Assembly: GCA_046260765.1 (NCBI GenBank) | Contig: JBHEOO010000008.1 | Location: 1-64,000, forward strand | Length of the DNA stretch: 64,000 nucleotides | Direction: 5' to 3' | From: Chromatocurvus sp046260765 | Lineage (GTDB): Bacteria > Pseudomonadota > Gammaproteobacteria > Pseudomonadales > Halieaceae | In this document: positions 17,844 through 28,550 of the stretch, in pieces | Position numbering within the stretch: the first letter of the stretch is position 1 | Layout: each line of letters opens with the position of its first letter | Notes under the pieces: model-generated | What the model was told of the DNA's origin: nothing | Databases searched by the model: none | The model's input: the letters and a program-made list of their open reading frames with translations, nothing else | Position numbers and translations under genes: made by a program

Positions 17844-19274
17844 GTGCGAGCCAGTCTTGTTGCCTTTATCCGCATTCTGCGCAGTCACGATGTGCGGGTA
17901 TCGCCGGCAGAGACACTGGATGCGGTTGCGGCTGTGCAGCTGCTTGGCTACGACAGCCGCGAGCGCTTGCGCAACGGGCTGACCGCGTCACTGGCAAAGA
18001 CGCCACGGGAGCAGCACATTGTGGAAGCCTGCTTCGATCGCTATTTCGGTCAACAGGACGCTGACTTCAGCGGGCGTGAGGCGGACGACAGCGCAGTCGA
18101 TACCAGTGCAACGTCCAAAGGTGACGACCCAGACACTGCACTGCAGTCTTCCGAGGAATCCACTGAGGACGAGCGGGAGCTGCTTGAAACGGCAGCCGAG
18201 ACCCATGATAGCGTGCGCGAGCTGCTGCAGTCATCCCTGATGCAGGGCCTGATGAATAACGAGCGTGCGCAGCTCAGTGCGGCACTGCGGCGAGCCGGCG
18301 CTGCCTCAGGTGTCGCCAATATCGAAATGTTCACCCAGAAAGGTCTTTATGTACGCAGCATTCTGCAGACCATGGGAGAAGAGCAGTTACGCAAGGCGGT
18401 TATCGACCTCGAGCGAGGCGAACACCCCGCGCTGGACAGCGTCAGGCGTTATCGCGACATACTGCGTTCCCAGGTGCGCGACTATGTCGACGGCCAGTAT
18501 CTCCTGCATGCACAGGGCAGGACCAGCCAGTTCATGGATGACATTCTCAGCAAGACCCGGCTTAGCCATATCGAGCATCACTATATGGATCGCGTACAGC
18601 GGCTGGTCGAGAAAATGGCGCGTCGTCTGGCCAGCCGGCACTCGAGCCGGCGCCAACCCGTGCGCCGCGGACAGCTCGACATGCGCAAGACCCTTCGCGC
18701 GGGTGTGCCCACCGACGGCATCATGTTCCGCACACACTGGCGCCGGCGCCGACGTGACAAGGCACAGGTCCTGGCGCTCTGCGATGTCAGCGGTTCGGTC
18801 GCCGCGTACGCCAAGTTTCTGCTCATTTTTCTTTACAGCCTGCAGGACATATTGCCGCGTATGCGAAGCTTTGCCTTCTCAAACCATCTCGGTGAGATCA
18901 GCGAGCTGTTCGAGACCCATCCGGTAGAGCGCGCCGTGGAACTGGCCAACTGGCAGTACGGCGGTGCAACAGATTATGGAGGCAGCCTGCGCGATTTTGC
19001 CCGCCTTGCCCTGAATGATATAAACCGCCAGACATCAGTTATCATTCTCGGTGACGCCCGCAACAACCGGGGGAATCCAGAACTGGAAATCATGCAGAGT
19101 CTCTATCAGCGAAGCAAACAGGTCATCTGGCTTAATCCCGAATCGCGACAGGCATGGGGGACCGGTGACTCGGAGATGCTCAGGTATCTCAGCGCCTGTC
19201 ATTTTGCCGCTGAATGTAACAGCCTCCAGCAGCTGGAGCGGGTAATCGACCAGCTATTGCGCAGCACGCGTTAG
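17844..19274 (+). CDS. VWA-domain CoxE-like protein
   Basis: A 476-residue protein starting at GTG 17844. The C-terminal half is a CoxE-type von Willebrand A domain: the MIDAS motif D314-x-S316-x-S318 (CDVSGSVAAY) and the conserved YGGATDYGG are present. The middle (residues 75-120) is acidic and Ser/Thr-rich, probably disordered. It is the expected partner of the MoxR ATPase just upstream. The client of the pair is unknown; the downstream DUF1631 and PilZ genes, 22 and 17 nt apart, are candidates by operon context. Confidence 0.87.
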   Translation: MRASLVAFIRILRSHDVRVSPAETLDAVAAVQLLGYDSRERLRNGLTASLAKTPREQHIVEACFDRYFGQQDADFSGREADDSAVDTSATSKGDDPDTALQSSEESTEDERELLETAAETHDSVRELLQSSLMQGLMNNERAQLSAALRRAGAASGVANIEMFTQKGLYVRSILQTMGEEQLRKAVIDLERGEHPALDSVRRYRDILRSQVRDYVDGQYLLHAQGRTSQFMDDILSKTRLSHIEHHYMDRVQRLVEKMARRLASRHSSRRQPVRRGQLDMRKTLRAGVPTDGIMFRTHWRRRRRDKAQVLALCDVSGSVAAYAKFLLIFLYSLQDILPRMRSFAFSNHLGEISELFETHPVERAVELANWQYGGATDYGGSLRDFARLALNDINRQTSVIILGDARNNRGNPELEIMQSLYQRSKQVIWLNPESRQAWGTGDSEMLRYLSACHFAAECNSLQQLERVIDQLLRSTR

Positions 19275-19296
19275 CGCTGCTGGCACCTGCGGCCTG

Positions 19297-21354
19297 ATGC
19301 CCCTTTCCAGCGAACATATACCGCTCCCCTGCTCGCTCCGCGAGGCGGTGCTGCGTCGCTTCCCGCAGTCCGGCGGCGAGGCCGGGCACCCGACACTGCC
19401 CCGGGACCAGCTCATCCGGTTTCTCGGCAAGCTGGGCAATGACACAACATCGCCGCTCGTAAGCCTACGTCGCCACGCAGAGAGCGAGGGCGCAAGCGCC
19501 AGCCTCGAACCTCTGCATGGGTCTGTCGTCGAATGGGTCACGCTGTCATTCGAGCACTGGGAAGACAATTACCCGCTGGAGCCAAAACTTGCACTGGAAC
19601 TGCGCAAACTGCTGCCGCTGGCCATTGCACTCGCCGTGTCTGAGGATCACTTCTTTACCCCGGGCGCACATCCTCTGCATCAGCTTCTGGATTGCCTTCA
19701 GCAAAGCGCCGTCGGCTGGCAGCAGCGCCTGGACCGTGCCGGTCAGATGCTCGAGCAGCGGGTCATGCGTGCGGTGGTCAAGGCACGTGAGTGGTTTGAC
19801 GACCGCTCCGTGGATTTCGCCCACATCACCCGCGAACTCACCGCCGCGGCCGAGAGGGATGCCGCCCGCGCCCAGCGAATGGTGCAGCGTCTCGCCGAAG
19901 CCGAAGCCGCCAGCCTGAAAACAGAGCAGGTCAAGCGCGACGCCGCCCGCGTGATCAACACTGGCCTTGAGAAATACCAGCTTCCCGCCGCCATTGGGGA
20001 GTTTCTGAAGGGACCGTGGTTTGACAGTGCGCAGCTGGTCGCCCTTAAATTTGGCACGGACTCTCATGAATGGCGCCAGGTGCAACGTGCCACACAGCAC
20101 CTGATGGAATCCGTTCAGCCCCGCGTAGAGGCTGACGATGCCAACCGCGACCGCCTGGCGAATATCGTCAAACGCCTGCCGCATGAGCTCAGGGAATGGT
20201 TGCTCAGCCTGCAGCACGATCCGGATGCCGCCGACGATGCCATCGGTCTTGTGGAATATGCGCACCTGAGGCTTCGTCACGCCCAGAACCTGGGACTGAC
20301 GCACATTCCGCCTATCGCCGTTGCCGGTTCACGCCGGACAGGGGACCGGCAGGACGAAGACGCCGTGGAGCTGAACAACGGTCAGTGGTTTCTCCTGCAG
20401 GACGACGAAGGGGAACTGCGCGCGCAACTCACGCTGCAGCTGGAGGATGGCCAGCATCTTCTGTTTACCAATGTCGTGGGACTCAAGGCGCTTGACCTGC
20501 GCCGCGACCAGTTTCTGCGACACCTGAAGGAAAACCGGGCGCGGCCACTGCCCGCCGAAGACTCATTCAGCCTGTCTCTGGCAAACACAGCGGGCATAGA
20601 CAGCAACGACAGACTGCGCGCCCTGATAGACCCTTCTTTCGCGCCAGAACCCCCCGAAGACGACAGCGTCGACTCGGATGACACCGAGCCCGATGTCAGC
20701 GACGTCTTTGAGCGCGCGGACATGGACGCTCTGGCAGCCGGGAGATCAGGACAGGCCTCTGCAGGCTCAGCGGCGGAAGAGTGGAAGGATCCGCTGCCGA
20801 ACCTCAATCGGGGCGCAGAAAGGCCCGCGGCTGATTCTGCAGTAACGGAGATCGAATCCCTTGAGCTGACGCTGGTAGAAGACAGTGATACCGGCTCGCC
20901 TCCTGCGCCTGTTCAGCCCACTGCTGCCCCGACAACGGGCCCCGACCTGCAGCAGGCAGAATCAAGGCGTCCCGAGGCGGTACCTCAAAGGCCGCAGGAA
21001 AACAGCGCGTCGTTTTCCGATCCGTCTCGCGACGATCAGGCGTTTGCCGCTCGCTCGCCGGACACGAGGGCATCTGGCACTGTGCGACAGCGTACCGCAG
21101 AACCGGATATTGATGTCCCGATGGGCGCCTGGCTGGGCTTTCACGACGGCGAGACACCGATCATGGCCAAGCTCGCGGTCTATGACCCGCGGCGGGACAA
21201 CTACATCTTCGTCAACCGACGCGGCATCGCCCTGCGCGAGCTGTCCCGCAGCGAGCTGCTCGGGCTGATCGACGAGGGGCTGGTCGACATCCTGGAAACG
21301 CGTTCCTACTTCCGCGATGAGGTGCAACGCGCGCGGGGCCAGCACCATGACTGA
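19297..21354 (+). CDS. DUF1631-family protein
   Basis: A 685-residue soluble protein. The N-terminal half matches DUF1631: WVTLSFEHWEDNY region, then HPLHQLLDCLQQSAVGWQ, and a long helical stretch. The middle (about 445-600) is acidic and Pro/Ser-rich, so likely disordered. A compact C-terminal module of about 85 residues starts GAWLGFHDGETPIMAKLAVY and resembles the domain that ends many DUF1631 proteins. The family is often next to PilZ genes and thought to act in c-di-GMP-linked surface behaviour. A PilZ gene follows after 17 nt. Exact role unknown. Confidence 0.75.
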   Translation: MPLSSEHIPLPCSLREAVLRRFPQSGGEAGHPTLPRDQLIRFLGKLGNDTTSPLVSLRRHAESEGASASLEPLHGSVVEWVTLSFEHWEDNYPLEPKLALELRKLLPLAIALAVSEDHFFTPGAHPLHQLLDCLQQSAVGWQQRLDRAGQMLEQRVMRAVVKAREWFDDRSVDFAHITRELTAAAERDAARAQRMVQRLAEAEAASLKTEQVKRDAARVINTGLEKYQLPAAIGEFLKGPWFDSAQLVALKFGTDSHEWRQVQRATQHLMESVQPRVEADDANRDRLANIVKRLPHELREWLLSLQHDPDAADDAIGLVEYAHLRLRHAQNLGLTHIPPIAVAGSRRTGDRQDEDAVELNNGQWFLLQDDEGELRAQLTLQLEDGQHLLFTNVVGLKALDLRRDQFLRHLKENRARPLPAEDSFSLSLANTAGIDSNDRLRALIDPSFAPEPPEDDSVDSDDTEPDVSDVFERADMDALAAGRSGQASAGSAAEEWKDPLPNLNRGAERPAADSAVTEIESLELTLVEDSDTGSPPAPVQPTAAPTTGPDLQQAESRRPEAVPQRPQENSASFSDPSRDDQAFAARSPDTRASGTVRQRTAEPDIDVPMGAWLGFHDGETPIMAKLAVYDPRRDNYIFVNRRGIALRELSRSELLGLIDEGLVDILETRSYFRDEVQRARGQHHD

Positions 21355-21371
21355 GCGGCAGGAGATGCGGG

Positions 21372-21746
21372 ATGTCCGGTAAGAACAATCGTCGCTTCTG
21401 CAGGCTACCGCTGGAAAGCACGGTGTTCATCGAGCTGGAGTCACCCCCACCCGGCAGCATCGGGCCCGGGAAGGTTGTGCGCTGCCACACGCTGGAAGTC
21501 TCGCGATGGGGGCTTCGCGTGCAGATCGACCAGCGTGTCACCGTCGGCGCCATCCTGCAGATTGGCGTCGATATTCCAGGCAACGACGAGCCCTTTTACC
21601 TGGTGGGCCAGGTTCGCTGGAGAATGCAGGAAAAAGACAAGCCCGGCACCTGGATTGCAGGCTTCGAGATACTCAATGCCGCCGGCTCGGACCTTGAGCA
21701 CTGGGAACAGGCACTACAGGTCATGGAAGTCCGGGAGGATAGCTGA
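21372..21746 (+). CDS. PilZ-domain protein (putative c-di-GMP receptor)
   Basis: A 124-residue single-domain protein. The RxxxR motif is R7-R8-F-C-R11. The second c-di-GMP motif, normally [D/N]-x-S-x-x-G, reads E42-V-S44-R-W-G47, with Glu replacing Asp/Asn, so binding should be tested rather than assumed. It is the last gene of the MoxR-CoxE-DUF1631 block. A gap of 106 nt separates it from gshA. Confidence 0.8.
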   Translation: MSGKNNRRFCRLPLESTVFIELESPPPGSIGPGKVVRCHTLEVSRWGLRVQIDQRVTVGAILQIGVDIPGNDEPFYLVGQVRWRMQEKDKPGTWIAGFEILNAAGSDLEHWEQALQVMEVREDS

Positions 21747-21852
21747 TTTACCGGGCATCTGTACTCGAAGGGCGTTCGCCGCTACACTTTTGCGCCGCGA
21801 CGCAGGCAGGCGCTGCTGCACGCGGCGATGACCCAGGCACAGGACACGCAAC

Positions 21853-23439
21853 TTGACATCCCACTGGTACCGACAACTGCAGCAAGTGACTGCAGAACAC
21901 CCCGACTTGCTCAACTGCATCCAGCGCGGTGTAGAGAAGGAAAGCCTGCGCATATCCGCGGAAGGCGTGCTGGCGCAGACCCCCCACCCTCCGGCTCTGG
22001 GGTCTGCGCTGACGCACGGCGCTATCACGACGGATTATTCCGAAGCGTTAATGGAATTTATCACGCCGGTGAACACCGGCATCGACGCAACGCTGACAAC
22101 GCTGGCGGATATTCACACCTATGTCTACCGGCATCTGGGCAATGAGCGCCTATGGGCAGCCAGCATGCCCTGCATCGTTTCCGGCGATGCGGGTATTCCG
22201 GTAGCCCAGTACGGCGCGTCCAACGTCGCACGAATGAAGACCGTGTATCGGCTTGGCCTTGGCAACCGCTACGGCCGCACAATGCAGGTAATCGCGGGCA
22301 TCCATTACAACTTCTCCATGCCGGACAGCTACTGGGACGCCAGCTGGAAAGCCGACGGTTCGCCGGGGCGGAAGCAGGACTACATCACCGATCGCTACCT
22401 GGGGCTGATTCGCAATTTCCATCGATGGTCGTGGCTTCTAATTTACCTGTTCGGCGCCTCTCCTGCCGTCTGCGCCAGTTTCATGCGCGGACGCGGCCAG
22501 AAACACGCGCTTGAGGCCTTCGACGGCGAAAGCAATACTCTGTTCCTGCCACACGCCACGGCTTTACGCATGGGTGGCCTTGGTTATAACAGCGCCGCAC
22601 AGCGGGGTCTTCAGGTATGCTATAACTCGCTGGATAACTACATCCACGCGCTGAAAGACGCGATCATGCGGCCCCACGCCGATTATGCCGCCTATTCCGC
22701 CGGCGAGGATGGCAACTATGAGCAGCTCAATACCAGCCTGCTGCAGATTGAAAACGAGTTCTACAGCACCATCAGGCCAAAACGCGTTGCCGCTTCTGGT
22801 GAGACACCGCTCGCGGCCCTGCACCGGGCCGGCATTGAGTACATCGAAGTGCGCTGCCTGGACGTGAGTCCGTTTCTTGCAGAGGGCATCGACGCCGGAA
22901 TGATCCGCTTTCTCGATACATTCCTCCTGCACTGCCTCACCGATGACAGCCCCGCCTGCAATGAACGGCAGCAGACAATTCAGGACGCCAATCTCGAGGC
23001 AGTGGTAAACCGAGGACGCAAACCCGGCCTCATGCTGGACACTACGGACGGCGCGCAGCCGATGACATCATTGGCGAACGAACTGATGGATGCCCTGATC
23101 AGATCCGCGGATGCGCTGGATACAGCCCATGGCGGCGACGATTATCGCAATGCCCTGGAAATGCAGCGAGCCAAAATCAACGATGCGGATCTGACGCCCT
23201 CTGCGCGCCTGATAGCAGAAATGCGCGAACGCGACATGCCCTTCTACCGCCTTGGCCTGCACTACAGCAACCACTGGGCGGAGCACTTCCGGTCTCGCCC
23301 CCTGTCGCCGGAGACGCTAGCGGCCCTGGATGCCGAAAGTGCGCGTTCCCTGGAAGCCCAGGTCGCGCTGGAACGCAGCGAGACGCACGATTTTGCGGCT
23401 CATCTCGCGGCTTATTACGATCAATATGCCGCGCTGTAG
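21853..23439 (+). CDS. gshA: glutamate-cysteine ligase
   Basis: A 528-residue enzyme, close to the E. coli length of 518. It makes gamma-glutamylcysteine from glutamate, cysteine and ATP, the first step of glutathione synthesis. GVEKESLRI near residue 27 and MQVIAGIHYNFSMP are family signatures. The start is TTG at 21853 with AGGA about 9 nt upstream; an ATG at 21828 is out of frame. It probably supplies glutathione for the Prx5 and GST proteins also encoded in the window. Confidence 0.96.
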   Translation: MTSHWYRQLQQVTAEHPDLLNCIQRGVEKESLRISAEGVLAQTPHPPALGSALTHGAITTDYSEALMEFITPVNTGIDATLTTLADIHTYVYRHLGNERLWAASMPCIVSGDAGIPVAQYGASNVARMKTVYRLGLGNRYGRTMQVIAGIHYNFSMPDSYWDASWKADGSPGRKQDYITDRYLGLIRNFHRWSWLLIYLFGASPAVCASFMRGRGQKHALEAFDGESNTLFLPHATALRMGGLGYNSAAQRGLQVCYNSLDNYIHALKDAIMRPHADYAAYSAGEDGNYEQLNTSLLQIENEFYSTIRPKRVAASGETPLAALHRAGIEYIEVRCLDVSPFLAEGIDAGMIRFLDTFLLHCLTDDSPACNERQQTIQDANLEAVVNRGRKPGLMLDTTDGAQPMTSLANELMDALIRSADALDTAHGGDDYRNALEMQRAKINDADLTPSARLIAEMRERDMPFYRLGLHYSNHWAEHFRSRPLSPETLAALDAESARSLEAQVALERSETHDFAAHLAAYYDQYAAL

Positions 23440-23470
23440 TTGCAAGCAAGACAGCAAGCAAAACGGCAAG

Positions 23471-23494
23471 CAAAGCTTCAACCAAAGCTTCAAC
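23471..23494 (+). repeat. perfect 12-bp tandem repeat in the gshA-dsbB gap
   Basis: CAAAGCTTCAAC is repeated head to tail at 23471-23482 and 23483-23494. It lies in a 75-nt CAA/CAAGC-rich, low-complexity stretch (23442-23520) just before the dsbB Shine-Dalgarno. The stretch is open in the dsbB frame (Gln-rich) from a TTG, but the ATG at 23542 is the better start. Confidence 0.9.
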
Positions 23495-23541
23495 AACAGT
23501 CGCAACAACAGCCGCAAGCACGGTTCACCGCAGGAGCTACC

Positions 23542-24036
23542 ATGCACCCACTGATGCAGAAACGTCCGGTCTTTCTCGCCCTCTTCCTGATACCCATCGC
23601 GGCCATGGGCTTCGCCGTGCTGTTTCTGCAACAGGCCCTGGGGCTGGCCCCCTGCCCCCTGTGCATCACGCAGCGTGGCTTCGTCATACTGGTGGGCCTG
23701 TTTGCCCTGGCGGCGTTTATTCACAACCCGTCGGGCATCGGTCGACGTATCTATGGCGGCCTGTGCACGCTGGCGGCGATCGGCGGTGCCGCCGTGGCCG
23801 GCCGACACGTGTGGCTGCAAAGCCTGCCCCCGGACCAGGCGCCTGCCTGTGGCCCCAGCCTTGAATACATGCTGGACACGCTACCGCTGAGTGAAACCTT
23901 CGCGCTGGTCATGATGGGGGATGGCAACTGTGCCGAAACGCAGTGGACGTTCCTGGGAATGAGCATACCAACACAGACACTGTTGCTGTTTCTGGTGCTG
24001 GCCGTGCTCGGACTCTGGCAGACCGCCAGACGGTAA
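23542..24036 (+). CDS. dsbB: disulfide bond formation protein DsbB
   Basis: A 164-residue inner-membrane protein with four transmembrane helices. The two periplasmic cysteine pairs are present: C38-x2-C41 (APCPLC) and C103/C130. DsbB reoxidises DsbA and passes electrons to quinone. CAGGAG lies 6 nt before the ATG at 23542. An upstream TTG in the same frame would add a Gln/Lys-rich tail that DsbB does not have, so I reject it. DsbA is not in the window. Confidence 0.95.
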   Translation: MHPLMQKRPVFLALFLIPIAAMGFAVLFLQQALGLAPCPLCITQRGFVILVGLFALAAFIHNPSGIGRRIYGGLCTLAAIGGAAVAGRHVWLQSLPPDQAPACGPSLEYMLDTLPLSETFALVMMGDGNCAETQWTFLGMSIPTQTLLLFLVLAVLGLWQTARR

Positions 24037-24110
24037 AGCAAGAAACGGGGATTCGGAATCGGGAAATCCGACGCCGAGCGTGGTGCCGGCGCCGGTAATC
24101 CGGTTCTTTA

Positions 24111-24872
24111 TCAGCCTTCTTCGCTTTCCTCACTTCCTTCAGCCTGACTGGGAACAGAAAGAAGTTCGACTTCAAAGGTCAGCGCGGCATTCGGTCCGAT
24201 CACCTGACCTGCGCCACCTGCACCGTAGGCCAGCTCCGGTGGAATGAACAGCTTCCACTGGGAACCCGCCGGCATCAGTTGCAGTGCCTCGGTCCACCCG
24301 GCAATGACCTGACCCACGCCGAAAGTCACAGGCTCGCCGCGCTCATAGGATGAATCGAATTCGGTGCCATCCAGAAGCTTGCCGCTGTAGTGCACTTCCA
24401 CGGTGTCGTCGGGGCCCGGCGTGACACCATCACCCATTGTCATCACCTCGTACTGCAGGCCCGATTCTGTGGTGATAACGCCGTCGCGCTGGGCGTTCTC
24501 GGCCATGAAAGTCTGTGCCGCCGCCGCATTGGCTGTCGCCAGCGCCTCCTGGTTTGCTGTCTGCTCAGCTTCAAGCTGCTCCTGGAACGCCATCATTTCC
24601 GCCTGAATTTCTTCCTGGCTCAGACGCTGCTCGGCACCGGAGAAGGCATCGCGCAGACCCAGCGTGAACGCATCGATATCCATTTCCATGCCATCTGATG
24701 CCATATTTCGGCCGAGGCCCAACGCCACGCCGTAGCTGAGGCGCTTGGTTGGCGTATCGAGAGTAACGTCAGCAGCGGAGTCAGCTGCACCGCTTTCCTG
24801 CGCGCCCTGATCACAGGCCTGAAGCCCCAGTGTCAGCGCGGCAATCGCGAAAGGGAGTATGGCTTTCTTCAT
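24111..24872 (-). CDS. FKBP-type peptidyl-prolyl isomerase lipoprotein (Mip/FkpA-like)
   Basis: A 253-residue protein. The signal sequence MKKAILPFAIAALTLGLQAC ends in a lipobox (LQAC), so it is a predicted lipoprotein. Residues 40-135 form the helical dimerisation domain of Mip/FkpA proteins; residues 150-240 are the FKBP domain (VHYSGKLLDGTEFDSS, VIAGWTEALQLMPAGS, LAYGAGG). It catalyses proline isomerisation and acts as a periplasmic chaperone. The ATG at 24872 is chosen from the signal peptide; no strong Shine-Dalgarno is seen. A Glu/Ser-rich tail follows the FKBP domain. Confidence 0.92.
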   Translation of the reverse strand: MKKAILPFAIAALTLGLQACDQGAQESGAADSAADVTLDTPTKRLSYGVALGLGRNMASDGMEMDIDAFTLGLRDAFSGAEQRLSQEEIQAEMMAFQEQLEAEQTANQEALATANAAAAQTFMAENAQRDGVITTESGLQYEVMTMGDGVTPGPDDTVEVHYSGKLLDGTEFDSSYERGEPVTFGVGQVIAGWTEALQLMPAGSQWKLFIPPELAYGAGGAGQVIGPNAALTFEVELLSVPSQAEGSEESEEG

Positions 24873-24930
24873 AATTGAGTCCATCAGTTGTGAATGAATT
24901 TTCAAGTGACGAATGGTACTACCCCGGCAG

Positions 24931-25476
24931 CTATTCAGCTACCCCGGGGTTTTCAGCAGGATTCGCGGACGGGGATTGCGGCCGGGTTTCAGGCCAGAGC
25001 CAGGCGGCAACGCTGTCGCAAAACGCTGCCTGCGCAGCGTCACAGGCCGGACAACCGCGCCCACCGTACAGGGCGACACGACAGTTGCTGTGGAGCAATT
25101 CCAACCCCGCTGTAGCCGCGGACAGCGGCGATTCCGCGTCGAGCACGGACTGCAGCATGCCCACCTGGCTGCGCTCAGCATCCAGTTCCAGTGACTTCAC
25201 ACGCTCGCGCAGCGCTTCAGCCCCCGATCTGCCACGCCAGCGTCTGCGCAGCGAGCGCAGTGGCACTACCACCTCGCGGCGCCACACCCGCGTTTCGGCA
25301 AACAGCCGGTCGGCCAGTGCTGGCGTCAACGACAGGCCGTTTTGCGCGAGAAGAACCGCAGTCAAGATCAGCAGGACATCGGCATCGCAGGCATCCTGAA
25401 GGTTAACGCTTGCATCGGGGACGCCGGGCGCCGAGTACAGATCGAGCATTCCCTGCCAGAGCTCTGGTGCAGCCAT
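24931..25476 (-). CDS. TIGR02444-family protein, unknown function
   Basis: A 181-residue protein (185 if ATG 25488 is used). The start APELWQGMLDLYSAPGVPDASVNLQDACDADV is the TIGR02444 pattern: LW...LY..PGV...C/NLQD..DADV. The middle is an Arg-rich helix; the C-terminal part has CPACDAAQAAFC, an uncommon CxxC. GGTGGAG is close before ATG 25476. The family is usually found beside the YheS ABC-F gene, as here (divergent, 90 nt). No function is known to me. Confidence 0.7.
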   Translation of the reverse strand: MAAPELWQGMLDLYSAPGVPDASVNLQDACDADVLLILTAVLLAQNGLSLTPALADRLFAETRVWRREVVVPLRSLRRRWRGRSGAEALRERVKSLELDAERSQVGMLQSVLDAESPLSAATAGLELLHSNCRVALYGGRGCPACDAAQAAFCDSVAAWLWPETRPQSPSANPAENPGVAE

Positions 25477-25566
25477 GTCTCCACCCATCGGTTAATCAGC
25501 CTCCTGCGATGCCGTTATCTCGCGCACGTCTGGTGGACCCGCGCAGGGCACCGTAGAATTCCCAGC

Positions 25567-27460
<1,894 letters not shown>

Positions 27461-27471
<11 letters not shown>

Positions 27472-27745
27472 CAATCGCCAGTTTCGCTTCCCGCGACAAG
27501 GCCTTGATAACGGCCTCGAGACGTTGTGCCTCCGCCCGACATTCAGCCTGCGCAGACCATGCAAGTGCAACGGGACGACGCGATCGGGTGTACCGCGATC
27601 CTCCGACAATCTCGCCGTTGTGCTGCCGCAGGCGGCGTGGGAGGTCGCAGGTTATACCAGTATACAGACTGCCATCTGCGCACTGCAGCAGATATACGTA
27701 CCAGTGTCTGTCGACCGGTCCGGCCACAGCGGCATTATCGCCCAT
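27461..27745 (-). CDS. GIY-YIG nuclease-family protein (UPF0213/YhbQ-like)
   Basis: A 94-residue protein. It has the GIY-YIG core WYVYLLQCADGSLYTGIT, followed by RRLRQHN and YTRSRRPVAL, with the catalytic Glu in RLEAVIKALSR. The size fits the YhbQ/UPF0213 group, which has been linked to DNA repair. It is convergent with yheS and overlaps it by 11 nt, and is divergent from trxA. Confidence 0.88.
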
Positions 27746-27886
27746 TCTGTACTCTCGGAATTCCTAAGGGATGACGCGAGTGCTTGAATTGGACGCGACG
27801 CATCCCAATGTTAAACTGTTCGGCCTTATGCATTTTTCTTTCATCGCCCATCAGGGCATATCGTTTTCAATAGCCTGGAGATTCCC

Positions 27887-28216
27887 ATGAGTGAGCACAT
27901 CGTACATGTGACCGATAGCAGTTTCGATAAGGACGTCCTGTCCGCAGATGTCCCCGTGCTGGTGGACTTCTGGGCAGAATGGTGCGGTCCGTGCAAAATG
28001 ATCGCACCCATCCTCGACGAAATCGCGACGGAATACGCCGGTAAGCTGAAAATCTGCAAGGTCGACGTTGACTCCAACCCGGAAATCCCGCCGAAATTCG
28101 GCATCCGCGGCATTCCTACGCTGATTCTATTCAAGAATGGTAACGCCGAAGCGACCAAGGTCGGGGCACTGTCCAAGACCCAGCTCATCGACTTTATCAA
28201 AGAATCAGTCGAGTGA
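27887..28216 (+). CDS. trxA: thioredoxin 1
   Basis: A 109-residue thioredoxin with the W32-C33-G-P-C36-K active site and the cis-Pro of GIPTL. It reduces cytoplasmic disulfides, including ribonucleotide reductase and peroxiredoxins. GGAG lies 6 nt before the ATG. The trxA-rho order is a conserved gammaproteobacterial arrangement. A weak TTGGAC/TTAAAC promoter (27789-27816) is possible upstream. Confidence 0.97.
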   Translation: MSEHIVHVTDSSFDKDVLSADVPVLVDFWAEWCGPCKMIAPILDEIATEYAGKLKICKVDVDSNPEIPPKFGIRGIPTLILFKNGNAEATKVGALSKTQLIDFIKESVE

Positions 28217-28550
28217 GGGCTGACGGTGTCCTCTGTACGTGCACGGTTGGCACCGTGTGCGCGCACGGTTGGCACCGTTTCCAGACGGGGCGCGGTTTGT
28301 CTTGATTGAAGACATTCGTCCCATCAGGGGCTGTTGCCGAAAAAGCGGTAGACGACCCCTTCCCGACATGCTAACTTTCGAACTGTTGCCACCTCTCTGT
28401 GCAACAACCTTTGCAGCAACCTTGATAGTAACAACAACCCCGTAATCCATTTGGCCGCTCCAACGTCTTGGGCATTATCAGGCCCGATACACCTGATGCC
28501 AGCGCATGGCCATACACGGCTCTCTTCAATCCCACATCCCAGAAAAGTCT
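28217..28550 (+). other. 334-nt trxA-rho intergenic region / rho leader
   Basis: There is no convincing gene here. The first 60 nt hold two copies of a hairpin repeat (annotated separately). From about 28371 the plus strand becomes C-rich and G-poor, the composition of a rho utilisation site; E. coli rho is autoregulated by Rho in its leader. A 25-codon ORF (28368-28445, starting MLTFELLPP) lies in it without a Shine-Dalgarno. A promoter for rho could not be placed with confidence. Confidence 0.5.
28241..28278 (+). repeat. two 16-bp hairpin-forming direct repeats
   Basis: GCACGGTTGGCACCGT occurs at 28241-28256 and 28263-28278, 22 bp apart. Each copy folds on itself (ACGGT-TGGC-ACCGT). They begin 24 nt after the trxA stop codon. 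There is no T-run, so this is not a standard rho-independent terminator. Confidence 0.85.

Noticed and set aside
23440..23541. N-terminal Gln/Lys-rich extension of DsbB from TTG 23440
   Set aside because: DsbB does not have such an extension, and a good Shine-Dalgarno serves ATG 23542.
24931..25488. Start of the TIGR02444 protein at ATG 25488
   Set aside because: It has no Shine-Dalgarno; ATG 25476 has GGTGGAG nearby and fits the family start better, although the spacing is short, so this remains uncertain.
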